From NCBI GenBank assembly GCA_023213315.1, contig JAKCPI010005689.1:186001-250000 (forward strand): DNA of 64,000 bases, written 5' to 3'. This document shows positions 50,584-61,405 of the stretch, piece by piece. The stretch comes from Euborellia annulipes. Lineage: Eukaryota > Arthropoda > Insecta > Dermaptera > Anisolabididae. The notes beneath the pieces are model-generated. The model saw only the letters and a program-made list of their open reading frames with translations, made no database searches and was not told the DNA's origin. The position numbers and the translations under genes are program-made. Position 1 is the first letter of the stretch, and every line of letters begins with the position of its first letter.

Positions 50584-50614
50584 AAGGTTTGGCTTTAGAT
50601 AAAAGCCAAACCTT
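50584..50614 (-). terminator. Terminator between ribB and the convergent HAD gene
   Basis: Perfect 13-bp stem AAGGTTTGGCTTT/AAAGCCAAACCTT with an AGATA loop. A T-rich tail is on the minus strand, so it mainly ends the HAD gene. Confidence 0.88.
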
Positions 50615-50635
50615 CACATTAAAATTTACTAATGT

Positions 50636-51309
50636 TTAAGATACTTTCTTTTGTGTTGATTGATCTTCGATATATTCCAAAAGTTCAGAGAATTGCGTAA
50701 TCATTGCTTTAGGTTGTGCTTGTTCAAGTTCCTCTGGTGTTCCATAACCATAAGTCACTGCTACTGCCTCAATACCATTGTGGCGAGCACCTAAAATGTC
50801 ATATTGACGGTCACCGACCATTAAGCATTCTTCTGATTTTAGTTGCTCATGTTCAAGAATATAATGAATAAGTTCAGCTTTATTGGTTCGTTCACCTGTT
50901 AACTCACTACCATAAATATGTACAAAATATTGGCTTAAGTCAAAATGGTCTAAGATACGTTTTGCATAAATAGTCGGTTTAGCGGTTGCAACAAATAAAC
51001 GATACCCTTCTTCTTTCAATGCATTAAGTGTTTGGGCAACCGATGGATATACTTCATTTTCAAATAAGCCCGTAACTGAAAAACGCTCACGATAAGCAAG
51101 TAAAGCTTGCTCAGCCAAAGCATCATCTTGAGTGGCTAATAGTTTTGCTAATGAGGCTTTTAAAGGGGGCCAATTGTCCAGTCAATATTTAAATCGGCAG
51201 CCAATGGAAAGCCCAACTTATCCATTGCATAGCGAATTGAAGTATGGATACCAACTTTTGGGTCTGTTAGGGTTCCATCTAAATCAATTAAAATATGTTT
51301 TATAGCCAT
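50636..51309 (-). CDS. HAD-superfamily hydrolase, phosphoglycolate phosphatase-like (one homopolymer frameshift)
   Basis: About 224 residues. Minus-strand ATG 51309 opens with the HAD motif I ILIDLDGTLTDPKVG; motif II is LFVATAKPT, motif III is RTNKAEL and motif IV is CLMVGDRQYDI. A break lies near 51175 in a C5 run on the coding strand (six C would restore the frame). It resembles YbiV/Gph-type phosphatases, whose substrates vary, so I do not give a gene symbol. It is divergent from thiD. Confidence 0.82.
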
Positions 51310-51388
51310 TCAATCATTAACCCAGTAAAGTATTTAATTCAATTGGTCGAGAGTTTAATCAAACTCTCTTATACTAACGTAAATTTAA

Positions 51389-52174
<786 letters not shown>

Positions 52175-52180
52175 AAATAA

Positions 52181-52205
52181 AAAAAGGCGCTACGTGCGCC
52201 TTTTT
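52181..52205. terminator. Bidirectional terminator after thiD
   Basis: Perfect 10-bp stem AAAAAGGCGC/GCGCCTTTTT with a TACGT loop, T-rich on both sides. Confidence 0.92.
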
Positions 52206-52217
52206 CATTTCCCTCAA

Positions 52218-52691
52218 TTATTGAGGAATACGTAAAACCTGTCCTGGGAAGATTTCATCTGGATCTTTAAGCATTGGTTTGTTTGCTTCAAAGATTTTTT
52301 GGTATTGATTCGCATCACCATAAAATTCTTTCGCAATTTTTGAAAGGTTATCACCAGACTTTACTGTATAGAATTTACTTTCTGGTTCAGGAGTTGCAAC
52401 GGTCATTTGATCATCTACTTGTGCAACATGATCAATATTCCCAACAATAAGAATAATTTTCTCTTTATCCGCTTGGCTTTTTACCTGTCCTTTAATGATT
52501 GCGGTATCAGTTGCACCATTATACGTTACAGATAAACCCTCCACCCCTAGACCTAAGCTTTTAATTAAACCTAATAATTTATTTGCGATTTCTTGTGCAG
52601 AAGGTTCTGCTGGTGTTGCTGGAGCTGGTTGTGGTTCTGCTGGCGCGGTATTTTTCTTACCAATACCTTTTACAAAATCAAAAAGACCCAT
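52218..52691 (-). CDS. BON-LysM protein (Kbp/YgaU-like)
   Basis: 157 residues: a Pro/Ala-rich segment, a BON domain (VEGLSVTYNGATDTAIIKGQVKS) and a C-terminal LysM domain (YTVKSGDNLSKIAKEFYGDANQYQKIFEAN). Relatives include the potassium-binding protein Kbp of E. coli. No signal peptide is visible, as in Kbp. Potassium binding cannot be read from sequence alone. Convergent with thiD. Confidence 0.87.
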   Translation of the reverse strand: MGLFDFVKGIGKKNTAPAEPQPAPATPAEPSAQEIANKLLGLIKSLGLGVEGLSVTYNGATDTAIIKGQVKSQADKEKIILIVGNIDHVAQVDDQMTVATPEPESKFYTVKSGDNLSKIAKEFYGDANQYQKIFEANKPMLKDPDEIFPGQVLRIPQ

Positions 52692-52832
52692 CTTTTAGTC
52701 CTCATATTATTGTTTATAGTAAAGTCATTAAACTGACCCTTATTGTTATACGTGAAAAAAGATATACCTCTGCTATCAATTGAGGCTGATCTTGTAAAAA
52801 TATGTATCTCTTCCTTTTTATTTTACTCAAAT

Positions 52833-52860
52833 AAAAAAAGCCACCTTACGGTGGCCTTCT
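52833..52860 (-). terminator. Terminator of the acpP unit
   Basis: Stem GCCACC/GGTGGC with a TTAC loop; on the minus strand a T7 run follows. It lies 23 bases after the acpP stop. Confidence 0.85.
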
Positions 52861-52882
52861 TTTTTATTCAGCAATATGCGAA

Positions 52883-53119
52883 TTAACCAAGTTTTTTAGT
52901 TACATAGTCAATTGCAGATTGAACTGTAGTGATTTCGTTTGAATCTTCATCAGGGATAGTGATGTCGAAGTCGTTTTCGAAAGACATTACAAGTTCAACT
53001 AAATCTAAAGAGTCAGCACCTAAGTCATCCATAAAAGATGCTTCGTTTTTAATCTCTTCAGCTTTAAGACCAAGTTGTTCTGCAACTGCTTGCTTAACGC
53101 GTAGTTCGATATCGCTCAC
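52883..53119 (-). CDS. acpP: Acyl carrier protein
   Basis: Carries acyl chains on a phosphopantetheine arm. From GTG 53119 it has 78 residues, exactly the E. coli length. The attachment site is Ser37 in [10 protein letters not shown], in a very acidic protein. The GTG has AGGAG seven bases upstream; the longer frame from 53158 would add a basic segment not seen in ACPs and would put that site inside the gene. Third in the cluster fabD-fabG-acpP. Confidence 0.95.
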   Translation of the reverse strand: MSDIELRVKQAVAEQLGLKAEEIKNEASFMDDLGADSLDLVELVMSFENDFDITIPDEDSNEITTVQSAIDYVTKKLG

Positions 53120-53202
53120 AGGAATTCTCCTCATTGCTCGTGGCGTTTGATTTGCCACTAGTTTAATTGAATATAAAAATTTTTAAAAGTTATACATCAG
53201 CC

Positions 53203-53936
53203 CTAGGCCATGTATAAACCACCATTTACATGTAATACCGTACCGGTAATGTAACCTGCTTTATCACTTGCAAGGAAACTCACCGCATTTGCGATATCTT
53301 GTGGCGCACCTAAGCGATTTAAAGCCACTTGATCACTCATTTTTTGCGAATTTCTTCACTAAGTGCATCTGTCATTTCTGTTGCAATGAAACCTGGTGCC
53401 ACACTGTTCACAGTGATTTGGCGGCTACCCATCTCTTTTGCAAGACTGCGGCTAAACGCTTCAATACCTGCTTTAGCAGCAGAGTAGTTCGCTTGACCTG
53501 GGTTTGCAAAGTGCGCAACAACAGAACTAATATTAATAATGCGGCCAAAGCGCGCTTTTGTCATACCTTTAAGCACACGTTTAGATAAACGATATACAGC
53601 TTTTAGGTGAATGTTGAGAATGTCATCCCAATCATCTTCTGACATACGTAGCAATAAATTGTCTTTCGTGATACCCGCATTATTAACCAAAATAAGCACA
53701 GGGCCATAGTTCTGTTCAATATGAGAAACGACTGCTTCAATCTCATCGAGATTACGCACATCGAGAGCTAAACCTGCACCTTGCTCACCAAAGCTTTCAC
53801 TTAACTTTGTGCACCAGATTCAGATGTCGCAGTACCTACAACAAAATAACCGTCTTGAATAAGTTGCTGGGCAATTGCAGCGCCAATGCCCCGACTCGCG
53901 CCCGTTACTAATGCAACTTTTGCGTTCTTGTGTCAT
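53203..53936 (-). CDS. fabG: 3-oxoacyl-ACP reductase (three A-run frameshifts)
   Basis: NADPH-dependent reductase of fatty-acid synthesis, short-chain dehydrogenase family. The cofactor motif is in GASRGIGAA near the start. NNAG is in [12 protein letters not shown], and the catalytic Ser-Tyr-Lys is in [23 protein letters not shown]. The end shows [19 protein letters not shown] and a stop at 53203. Breaks lie in A runs near 53920, 53808 and 53340. Start ATG 53936 overlaps the fabD stop (ATGA). Essential, so base errors are the likely cause. Confidence 0.94.
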
Positions 53937-54920
53937 GCAATTTTTCCTTCTGCCACTAAAACAGCATTTAGGGCATCTTCCATTTTACTCTTGCTATCGA
54001 TAGCAAAAGCTTTTTCTATATTTGGTAAACGCTTCGCGAGATTACTCAATACTGTTCCAGGTCCACACTCAACAATGTAGTGAATACCTTGGTCTTGTAA
54101 AAACTGCATCGTGTCTGTCCATTGTACAGATTGGTACAATTGAGCAGTTAACGCCTGACGTAATTGAGCAACATCGGTAGCTATTCCCGCGTTGACATTT
54201 TGTATTACAGGAATGGTAGGCAGCTCAATGGCAGTTTGTTCCAAAGCTTCTGCAAATTTTTCAGCCGCAGGTTTCATCAATGAACAAATGCGAAGGAACT
54301 GACACAGGTAAAGCAATTGCCTTAGCAGACTGCTCTTTTGCCAAAGTCATCACTTGTTGTACAGATGCTGTACTTCCAGCAATCACGACTGGCGCTTGTG
54401 AATTATAGTTTGCAGCTTCTACTGAACCTTGACCTTCTGCATTCACGATTTGGCAAAGTTCAACCACTTTTTCATCGGCTAAACCAAGGATTGCAGCCAT
54501 AGCCCCCTTCCCCTTGAGGAACAGCACTTTGCATGAGTTTGCCACGCAAATTCACTAGTTTCACTGCATCTGCCAAGCTCATAGATCCTGCAGCAACCAA
54601 AGCACTGTATTCTCCTAGAGAATGTCCTGCAAGGTACTTAGGTGCCAGACCACCTAAATCAAGCCATACACGCCATAGAGCGATACTGGCAGTTAATAAC
54701 ACAGGTTGGGTATTTTCTGTTTGGTTGAGGCCTTCACCACTTTGCGCGATATGCCACAGATCGAATCCAAGCGCATCTGAAGCTTCAGCAAAGGTTTGCC
54801 CAACCCCACTAAACTGTTCTGCTAGTTCAGCAAGCATACCGACTTTTGTGAACCTTGACCCGGAAACACAAACGCAGTTTTTGTGGCTAAAGCTACTTGT
54901 TCAAGACGTTTAGCAGACAT
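53933..54920 (-). CDS. fabD: Malonyl-CoA-ACP transacylase (three frameshifts)
   Basis: Loads malonyl groups on ACP. FVFPGQGSQ lies near the N-terminus. The active serine is in YLAGHSLGEYSALVAAG, and the Arg of LRGKLMQ and the His of ECGPGTVLSNLAKR-type segments follow. Breaks lie near 54838 (A run), 54515 (G5 run) and 54290. Reading runs from ATG 54920 to TGA 53933, overlapping fabG by four bases. Normal length of about 328 residues after removal of the net extra base. Confidence 0.93.
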
Positions 54921-55004
54921 AAGAAATCCTTTTTTGGGTTTTCACTCATTTCTGGAGCGGAAATTTAACATGTTATTTATATTTTTATAATTGCGAAAAA
55001 CAAC

Positions 55005-55036
55005 AAAAAAAGGGAGCTTTCGCTCCCATTTTTTCT
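55005..55036 (-). terminator. Terminator of the rpmF unit
   Basis: Stem GGGAGC/GCTCCC with a TTTC loop and T runs on both strands. It lies between rpmF and fabD, so fabD probably has its own promoter here. Confidence 0.87.
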
Positions 55037-55071
55037 ATACTTAAGCATCACGCTTAATGCATATCATACAA

Positions 55072-55257
55072 TTATTCAGCATCAGCTGCTTTAGCGAATA
55101 ATTGACGACCACGGTAGAAACCGTCTTTAGTAACGTGGTGACGACGATGAGTCTCACCAGTTGCTTGGTCTACTGTTAATGCATTCTCGGTTAAAGCGTC
55201 ATGTGAACGGCGCATGTCACGGCGAGAGCGACTTTTACGGTTTTGCTGAACGGCCAT
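55072..55257 (-). CDS. rpmF: 50S ribosomal protein L32
   Basis: 61 residues, opening [22 protein letters not shown] with the Thr/His-rich [20 protein letters not shown] centre. It lacks the Cys4 zinc ribbon of some L32 forms. It follows yceD, the usual rpmF partner. Confidence 0.96.
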
Positions 55258-55331
55258 GATGGCTCCTTACAAAGATCGAAAAAATGGATCAGAACAAATT
55301 CAGTTGTCTTATCTCAAAATTATATCACAAA

Positions 55332-55891
55332 TTATGAGTTAAGTTTACCCTTCAAACCTGCCAAAACATCAAACGGATTATCCCGTTTTTCTTCAACAAC
55401 GTTTTGAATGGTAGGTTGATGTTTATTTTCACAAGCATCATGCTTGGGAGATAAAGGCACCAACAATAACAGTTCATCTTCTAGTAATGCGAGCAAGTTA
55501 ATCGAGGCTGGCGTATCATAATCACCTTTCGTCGTAAACTCACTTTCACCTAAAACGATGAAATCAGCATCCTCATCCAAGCGCTCTATCAGTGACTCAT
55601 CATCCATTAATGCAATATGAAAGTCTAAGACAAGAGGCATTTCAACGGGTTCCAAACAACGTTGGCACTCCATTGGAACTATCGTGTCCATATGACCATC
55701 CATCCACACAATGCGATGATATGCATCCATTGATAGCTTACAGTCTATGTTGATCAATTGATTATCAATTGATCCAACAGCTCACGAGCGATACGAGCAA
55801 AGCGAGACAAGGGCAGTTGACCTGACCATGTAAAGCCTTGTTCAGCCCATTTAAACGGCTCAATCTGTGCCGGAAAGGTATTTGCTGACAT
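55332..55891 (-). CDS. yceD: YceD-family 23S rRNA accumulation protein (one frameshift)
   Basis: DUF177 protein linked to 23S rRNA levels and usually paired with rpmF. Minus-strand ATG 55891 opens MSANTFPAQIEPFKWAEQG. After a break near 55780 the frame carries the Cys pair in PMECQRCLEPVEMPL, then GESEF and LLALLEDELLLLVPL, and ends GLKGKLNS. With one base restored it has about 186 residues, in range for the family. Confidence 0.88.
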
Positions 55892-55987
55892 AATTAAGGC
55901 GGCAATTCTACAAATTCATCGGTACTCTGTCAAAGATTAAGATACAATTTTGCACTTCTTTAGACAGAACTCGGGGTAAATTAAGCA

Positions 55988-56658
55988 ATGCACCTGTTGC
56001 AGCCGCAACTTGAAGTTAACACTTCATCACTCGTTTCCGCACCCATTCAACTCATCAGAACACTCTTGTACATGACACGGTGCAACCTCTCACCATGGTC
56101 AAGCTCAAAATTAGAGTCTGAGCAAGTCGATTGGCTTATTTTACACTTTAATCACTGGTTTTCCCCACCATAATGTGGACATTAGTTCGTGGAGATTTTG
56201 AACCAGAATATTTCCCGGCAACAAATCAGGGTCCGGCTAAAATCCAATTCGCCCATGGTTTTTTGAACAGCGCCTTGCATGAAATCAGTCACTGGTCGAT
56301 TGCTGGTGAAAAACGCCGCCTCCTACCTGATCTAGGGGATATTGGTACGCCCCCGATGGTCGTACACAAGAACAGCAAAGTCTATTTGAACAAGTAGAAG
56401 TTAAGCCACAGGCAATTGAATGGTTATTTGCACAGTCTTTTGGTAGAAAGTTTGAGAGTTTCGCTTGATAACCTCACAGGTGATGGCGGAGATGGCAAAA
56501 TATTTAAAGATAATGTTTATGCTCAAGTACAACGTTACTTTTCAGGTGAAGCTAAGTTGCCACGTGATGCAGCAGCATTTATTGGCTTTATTTGCCAATG
56601 TACCCGTTCAGGTACACCATTACAATTAAATGAATTTAAACGTGAACTCCTTGATTAA
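55988..56658 (+). CDS. epmC: EpmC/YfcM-type elongation factor P hydroxylase (frameshifted)
   Basis: Family enzyme that hydroxylates the modified lysine of EF-P. It shows FAHGFLNSALHEISHWSIAGEKRRLLPDLG with the metal-binding HEXXH (HEISH), FEQVEVKPQAIEWLFAQSFG and VRVSLDNL-like segments, and ends FKRELLD at 56658. Breaks lie near 56165 and 56335-56345 (extra G in a G4 run), and perhaps one more near 56420. The N-terminus is uncertain: ATG 55988 is the earliest in-frame choice. The matching EF-P genes (epmA, epmB, efp) are not in this window. Confidence 0.82.
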
Positions 56659-56748
56659 TTGACAAAAAAACTACGTTCACTACTTGTCTAGTTCATTTAA
56701 AAAGCCTAATAATTATTTTTAATACTGGCGTGATGGAGTCTCCAAAAT

Positions 56749-57372
56749 ATGATGCATTTACATGTACATCCTGAAAATCCACAGCAACGCCTCATTAGCC
56801 AAGCGGTTGAACGCATTCGTGCCGGAGATGTTGTGGTTTACCCTACCGATGCTGCCTACGCAATTGGCTGTCAGATCGGTAATAAAAATGCTATGGAACG
56901 TATTGCGCAAATTCGCGGTTTAGGGCCGAAGCTTATCAATATGCAATTATGTGCTGTGATTTATCTGATATTGCAACTTATGCAAAAGTTGATAATGCAA
57001 CTTATCGTTTATTGAAAGCAAATACCCCAGCAATTACGACTTTTCATTTTACCTGCAACCAGTGAAGTTCCTCGTAGGTTGATGCACCCTAAAAAGAAAA
57101 CCGACTGAGAACACGTATTCCAAGTAACCCAATTTGTCAGGCTCTATTAAAAGAACTTTGGTGAACCCCTACTCACCAGTACATTAATTTTACCAGGACA
57201 AGAAGATCCTCTAGACGATCCATACGATATTGAAAATCAGTTAGATAAGCGAATTGATGTATTTATTGATGGCGGTTTCGGTACTTTAACAAGCACAAGT
57301 ATTGTTGATTTATCGGGTGAACATCCTGAAATTATTCGCCGTGGTATTGGCGATGTAAGTGCTTTTGAATAA
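56749..57372 (+). CDS. Sua5/YciO/YrdC-family protein (several frameshifts)
   Basis: ATG 56749 opens MMHLHVHPENPQQRLISQAVERIRAGDVVVYPTDAAYAIGCQIGN, the typical YciO/YrdC N-terminus with the KR.R-type RIAQIRGLGPK after it. After breaks near 56930 and 57040-57160, the C-terminus (LILPGQEDPLDDPYDIENQLDKRIDVFIDGGFG and SIVDLSGEHPEIIRRGIGD) is clear. It resembles YciO more than TsaC (YrdC). YciO is not proved to make threonylcarbamoyl-AMP, so I leave the symbol blank. Confidence 0.82.
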
Positions 57373-57594
57373 GCACTTACAATTTTTACCAATAGTTTTA
57401 AAAAAGTATTATCACTCCAAAAAATACTCTTTATTTATTTTGGATTTTTTTACACTTTAGTCGTTAAGTAATTTATTAAAAGGCACAATTCATTTAGAAT
57501 GATTTCCACTATCTGCTGTTCTTCTATTTACAGCTCTCTTTGACTTGAATAACAAGTCTCATGCTTTTGAAAATTCGCGTGGCTTATAATCGTA

Positions 57595-58388
57595 ATGAAT
57601 CAATCACTTCATCAATCCATGGAAGACGCTCCACACATCCGTGTTTTAGATGAGTGGCATGACAAGATTCCTGAAGATCTCTATATACCTCCTGCTGCAT
57701 TTGAGATTTTACTCGAACAGTTTGAAGGCCCACTAGATTTTTTAATTTACCTGATTCAAAAAAACGGTTTTGATTTAGTTCAAGTCGATATTGCGCCTAT
57801 AGCAACTCAATATTTAACTTATATGGATAGTATGAAGTCCTTAAATATTGAGCTAACAGCTGATTATATGGTGATGGCAGCTTTATTGGCTGATTTAAAG
57901 TCTCGCCTACTTTTACCAAAGCCAACAATTATAAGTATTGAAAAAGATCCTAAACAGGAACTTATTGATCGACTTGAAACCTATCTACGCATTAAGCAAG
58001 CGGCTGAGCGTTTAGGTCAAATGCCAATTCTTGAGCGTGATACATTCAGTGCAAATGTGAGCTTAGGGTCATATCGCTCCTGTTTATGAAGGTTATGATA
58101 TTTCAGCATTACATGATGCATTGTTCTGTGTATTTAACCGCCCAGAACCCGTTATTCATGTCGTAGCTCAAGAGCCTGTATTACTTCGAAGAACGCATTG
58201 CATATATTGAAGAGAAATTAGATTCTGGTGACGTGTTAAGTTTTAAAGAATTACTCAATCCTCTGCAAGGTCGCATGGGAATGGTTGTTACATTTATGGC
58301 TGTTTTAGAGTTAACCCGACAACAGCGAGTTAAAATCATCGCCTCTGGTATTGAAGCTCCTTTAGCAATTCAAGGATCTTCAATATGA
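57595..58388 (+). CDS. scpA: Segregation and condensation protein A (frameshifted)
   Basis: Kleisin of the SMC-ScpAB condensin. It shows FEILLEQFEGPLDFLIYLIQKNGFDLVQVDIAPIATQYL, the conserved N-terminal kleisin motif, then VMAALLADLKSRLLLPKP. Breaks occur near 58070 and 58180. The C-terminal winged helix reads FKELLNPLQGRMGMVVTFMAVLELTRQQ and ends at 58388, overlapping scpB by four bases. Confidence 0.92.
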
Positions 58389-58978
58389 GTTTTGAACAAA
58401 ATAATACTGATTTGTCATTAGCTGACATTCACCACGAAGTCTTATTACAACTTGAAGCAATTATTTTTGCCAGTGAAGCACCCGTTTCAATTGCCCGTTT
58501 AAAAGAAGCATTTAATAATCAGTATAATAAACAACAGCTTCGTCAACTTTTACAACAGCTCGCGCTATTACAACATGGCCGATCTATTGAATTGATTGAA
58601 ACAGCGCAAGGGTTTCGCTTTCAGGTAAGATCTAAATATCGTAGTATTATTGCGCAAATTTGGCCAGAGCGACCAACAAAACTGTCGCCTTCATTACTAG
58701 AAACATTGGCCGTCATTGCTTATCATCAACCAGTTACCCGCGCTGATATTGAACAAATTCGTGGTGTGTCTAATAATAGTCAGATTCTTAGAACACTATT
58801 TGACTGGAACTGGATTAAAGAAGCCGGTTTTAGAGATTTACCCGGAAGACCCGCGTTGTTAATTACAACGCCTCAGTTTCTGAATGCTTTTGGTCTAGCT
58901 TCGCTAGGCCAATTGCCTCCCCTACAGAACGCCAAGGAAGCCTTTATGGCTCTCGATGCAAATGCACCGAAATCATAA
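58385..58978 (+). CDS. scpB: Segregation and condensation protein B
   Basis: Winged-helix partner of ScpA. It has 197 residues, intact. Conserved LEAIIFASEAPVSIARLKEAF, GFRFQVRSKY, LSPSLLETLAVIAYHQPVTRADIEQIRGV and EAGFRDLPGRPALLITT are present. It is coupled to scpA by an ATGA overlap and followed by rluB, a common order. Confidence 0.95.
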   Translation: MSFEQNNTDLSLADIHHEVLLQLEAIIFASEAPVSIARLKEAFNNQYNKQQLRQLLQQLALLQHGRSIELIETAQGFRFQVRSKYRSIIAQIWPERPTKLSPSLLETLAVIAYHQPVTRADIEQIRGVSNNSQILRTLFDWNWIKEAGFRDLPGRPALLITTPQFLNAFGLASLGQLPPLQNAKEAFMALDANAPKS

Positions 58979-59019
58979 AGAGGTGGACTGTTGATCATTA
59001 TGTCTAAGGTTGTGCTGTC

Positions 59020-59943
59020 ATGAGTGAAAAATTGCAAAAAGTATTAGCGCGAATCGGATTAGGTTCCCGCCGATATATGGAAGAGGTTATTGCCGCAGGA
59101 CGCGTGAGTGTAAACGGCCGTGTTGCCCAAGTGGGTGAGCGCATTGAACCAGGCGATGAATTACGCATTGATGGCCGTAAAGTTCAGTTTCAAATTGAAG
59201 ACGAAATTCGTCGCCGTGTATTGATTTACTATAAACCAGAAGGTGAAATCTGTTCACGTAATGACCCTGAAAAACGCCCAACCGTATTTGATCATTTACC
59301 GCAAATTGCGAATGACCGCTGGGTAATGGTAGGTCGTCTAGATATTAACAGTACTGGTTTATTACTGTTTACAAATGATGGTGAGCTTGCTAACCGCTTA
59401 ATGCACCCATCAAATGAAATTGAACGTGAATATGCTGTTCGAGTTATGGGTGAAGTAACACCTAAAATACGCCAAAAAATGGTAACTGGCGTAGAGCTTG
59501 AAGATGGTCCAGCTAAATTTGAGTCTTTCTCGGAAATTGGTGGCGAAGGTATTAACCGCTGGTACCAAGTAGTGGTGAAAGAAGGCCGTAACCGTGAGGT
59601 TCGTCGTATTTTTGAATCACAAGAACTTAAAGTAAGCCGCTTATTGCGTACTCGCTACGGTACAGTCATTTTGCCACGCGAACTACGTACTGGTCGCTGG
59701 ATGGAACTTGATAAAACTGATATCGATAATCTAGCAAAATCTGTTGAGTTAAAACCACGTCAAGGCACAGGTTTATTTGGTATGGCAAAACGCCGTACTG
59801 ATCGTATGACTGAAAAGCCAATGGCTGCTCGTCGTGGCGGTTTTTTACGTCAACAACGTCGTGATGATGAAAAAGAAGCACCTGTGAACACTGGCAGTCA
59901 ACGTAAAACGACTGGTTTTAACCGTGGTTCGAAGAAATTCTAA
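59020..59943 (+). CDS. rluB: 23S rRNA pseudouridine synthase RluB
   Basis: Makes pseudouridine 2605 in 23S rRNA. It has 307 residues. An S4 domain (KLQKVLARIGLGSRRYMEEVIAAGRVSVNG) is followed by the RsuA/RluB catalytic motif VGRLDINSTGLLLFTNDG, whose Asp is the nucleophile. A basic Arg/Gly-rich tail after residue 245 is typical. It follows scpB and ends at a strong terminator. Confidence 0.94.
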   Translation: MSEKLQKVLARIGLGSRRYMEEVIAAGRVSVNGRVAQVGERIEPGDELRIDGRKVQFQIEDEIRRRVLIYYKPEGEICSRNDPEKRPTVFDHLPQIANDRWVMVGRLDINSTGLLLFTNDGELANRLMHPSNEIEREYAVRVMGEVTPKIRQKMVTGVELEDGPAKFESFSEIGGEGINRWYQVVVKEGRNREVRRIFESQELKVSRLLRTRYGTVILPRELRTGRWMELDKTDIDNLAKSVELKPRQGTGLFGMAKRRTDRMTEKPMAARRGGFLRQQRRDDEKEAPVNTGSQRKTTGFNRGSKKF

Positions 59944-59961
59944 AATTATTTAATAATACGT

Positions 59962-59994
59962 AAAAAAACCGCTCTTACGAAGAGCGGTTTTTTT
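59962..59994. terminator. Terminator between rluB and the biotin cluster
   Basis: Perfect 12-bp stem AAAACCGCTCTT/AAGAGCGGTTTT with an ACG loop and T8 on the plus strand. The A7 run on the other side makes it bidirectional, ending rluB and bioD. Confidence 0.93.
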
Positions 59995-60011
59995 TATTGT
60001 TGTTTTTAGCT

Positions 60012-60655
60012 TTAATCCATCTTTGCCAACTCAATCCATTCAGCTTCCGGAAAGTGAGTTGCTAGATAACTTTTCAAATAATTTGAAGTATCTTGAGAAA
60101 TTAATGGATCTTTTGATTCATCTTTTAGGTTATAAACCAAGGCCTTTAATTTCAGTCCACGAGTTTTAAGTGCTTCAAGACTAAGTAAAGTGTGATTAAT
60201 ACTTCCCAAACGCCCCGAGGTTACTAAAATAACCGGAAACTGGTGCTGAGCAACATAATCGATGGTAAGCAGACTGGTGGTTAATGGCACCATTAAGCCT
60301 CCCGCACCTTCTAACAATACAATTTCAAAACGTTCTGCTAATGTTTGAGTCGCTTTTTCAATTTTTTGAAAATCAATTTCTCGATTATCAAGACGTGTTG
60401 CTAAATGAGGTGAGGCTGGATAACTGAAAATTTCAGGCATGGTTAGCTTGTCATGATCTTCTTGAAACCAACCCTGTCCCATGATTTCACGGTGCTTTTC
60501 GATATCTTCAGAAATATCTGTATTACCTGTCTGAATGAGTTTTTGGGTAATCACTTTTTACCCTGCTCAGTCCATAATTTTGCTAAGAAACCTGTCGCGT
60601 AGGTTTTACCAATATCGGTATCAATCCCACTCACAAAATAGATCTGACCACTCAT
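60012..60655 (-). CDS. bioD: Dethiobiotin synthetase (one homopolymer frameshift)
   Basis: Closes the ureido ring of dethiobiotin using CO2 and ATP. Minus-strand ATG 60655 opens with the P-loop [17 protein letters not shown] break in an A5 run near 60560 shifts to [11 protein letters not shown] and on to [16 protein letters not shown], the family signature, and a stop at 60012. With one A added the length is about 214 residues. It is the last gene of bioA-bioF-bioC-bioD and starts directly after the bioC stop. Confidence 0.93.
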
Positions 60656-61405
60656 TTACTTCATTCTCCGGGCAATACAATAAATCGGATGATATGTTAA
60701 GGAATATCCCTCGGCATGCTTAAACCGATCATAATCTTGATAAAACTGTTGTAAAGTCTGCTTGTTCCAACGATGACGTGCTGTTGCAGTTACACCTGTC
60801 GCTTTTAAATGCTGCAAAACAGCTTTAGGTGAATCAAAATAGAGCTGGGCTTCTGACTCAGACAAATGCAGAACCTCAAAACCAGCCTGAGTTAAGGCAT
60901 TATTCCAATTTTCAATAGACCAATAACTTAAACCTTGACCTGTTAACTCTTTAATCTCGATTAAATTTTTTGGCCCAAAAGTTGAAAAGCATAACCAGCC
61001 TTGTTCAATTAAAGCAGCATGACAATGTTGAAGTACACGAGGTAAATCCTGCATCCATTGTAAAGCTGAACCTGAAACGATCATGTTGAGATGTTGTGGA
61101 AACGTTAAAGTTTCAATATCACCAATCAACCATTTCAAATTTTCTTGGGGGATAAAGTGCTGCTGCACATCTGCATACAAGTCATTTAAAATCAATTCTT
61201 CAATTTGAAAAGATGCATTAATAAGGCGAGTTAAATTGCCAGAACCACAACCAATTTCAAAAACGCGCGACAAAATATTAGGGCAAAATTGCTCTAATAA
61301 GCCTGTTAAATTTTGGCAAATTTGTTTTTGAACAATTGCATGTTCTGAATAGCTTTGCCCTGCTTTAGCAAAACGTTGGGCAACTAAGTCTTTGTTCAAA
61401 CTCAC
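60656..61405 (-). CDS. bioC: Malonyl-ACP O-methyltransferase
   Basis: Methylates malonyl-ACP to begin pimelate assembly. SAM-dependent, 249 residues, intact. Motif I is [14 protein letters not shown], followed by [10 protein letters not shown], the [13 protein letters not shown] segment typical of BioC, and [16 protein letters not shown]. It overlaps bioF by four bases. Confidence 0.93.
   Translation of the reverse strand: MSLNKDLVAQRFAKAGQSYSEHAIVQKQICQNLTGLLEQFCPNILSRVFEIGCGSGNLTRLINASFQIEELILNDLYADVQQHFIPQENLKWLIGDIETLTFPQHLNMIVSGSALQWMQDLPRVLQHCHAALIEQGWLCFSTFGPKNLIEIKELTGQGLSYWSIENWNNALTQAGFEVLHLSESEAQLYFDSPKAVLQHLKATGVTATARHRWNKQTLQQFYQDYDRFKHAEGYSLTYHPIYCIARRMK

Noticed and set aside
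53203..54920. Programmed frameshifting in fabG and fabD
   Set aside because: Breaks fall in different runs, go both ways, and lack a slippery heptamer plus structure. The same pattern is seen in unrelated genes across the window.
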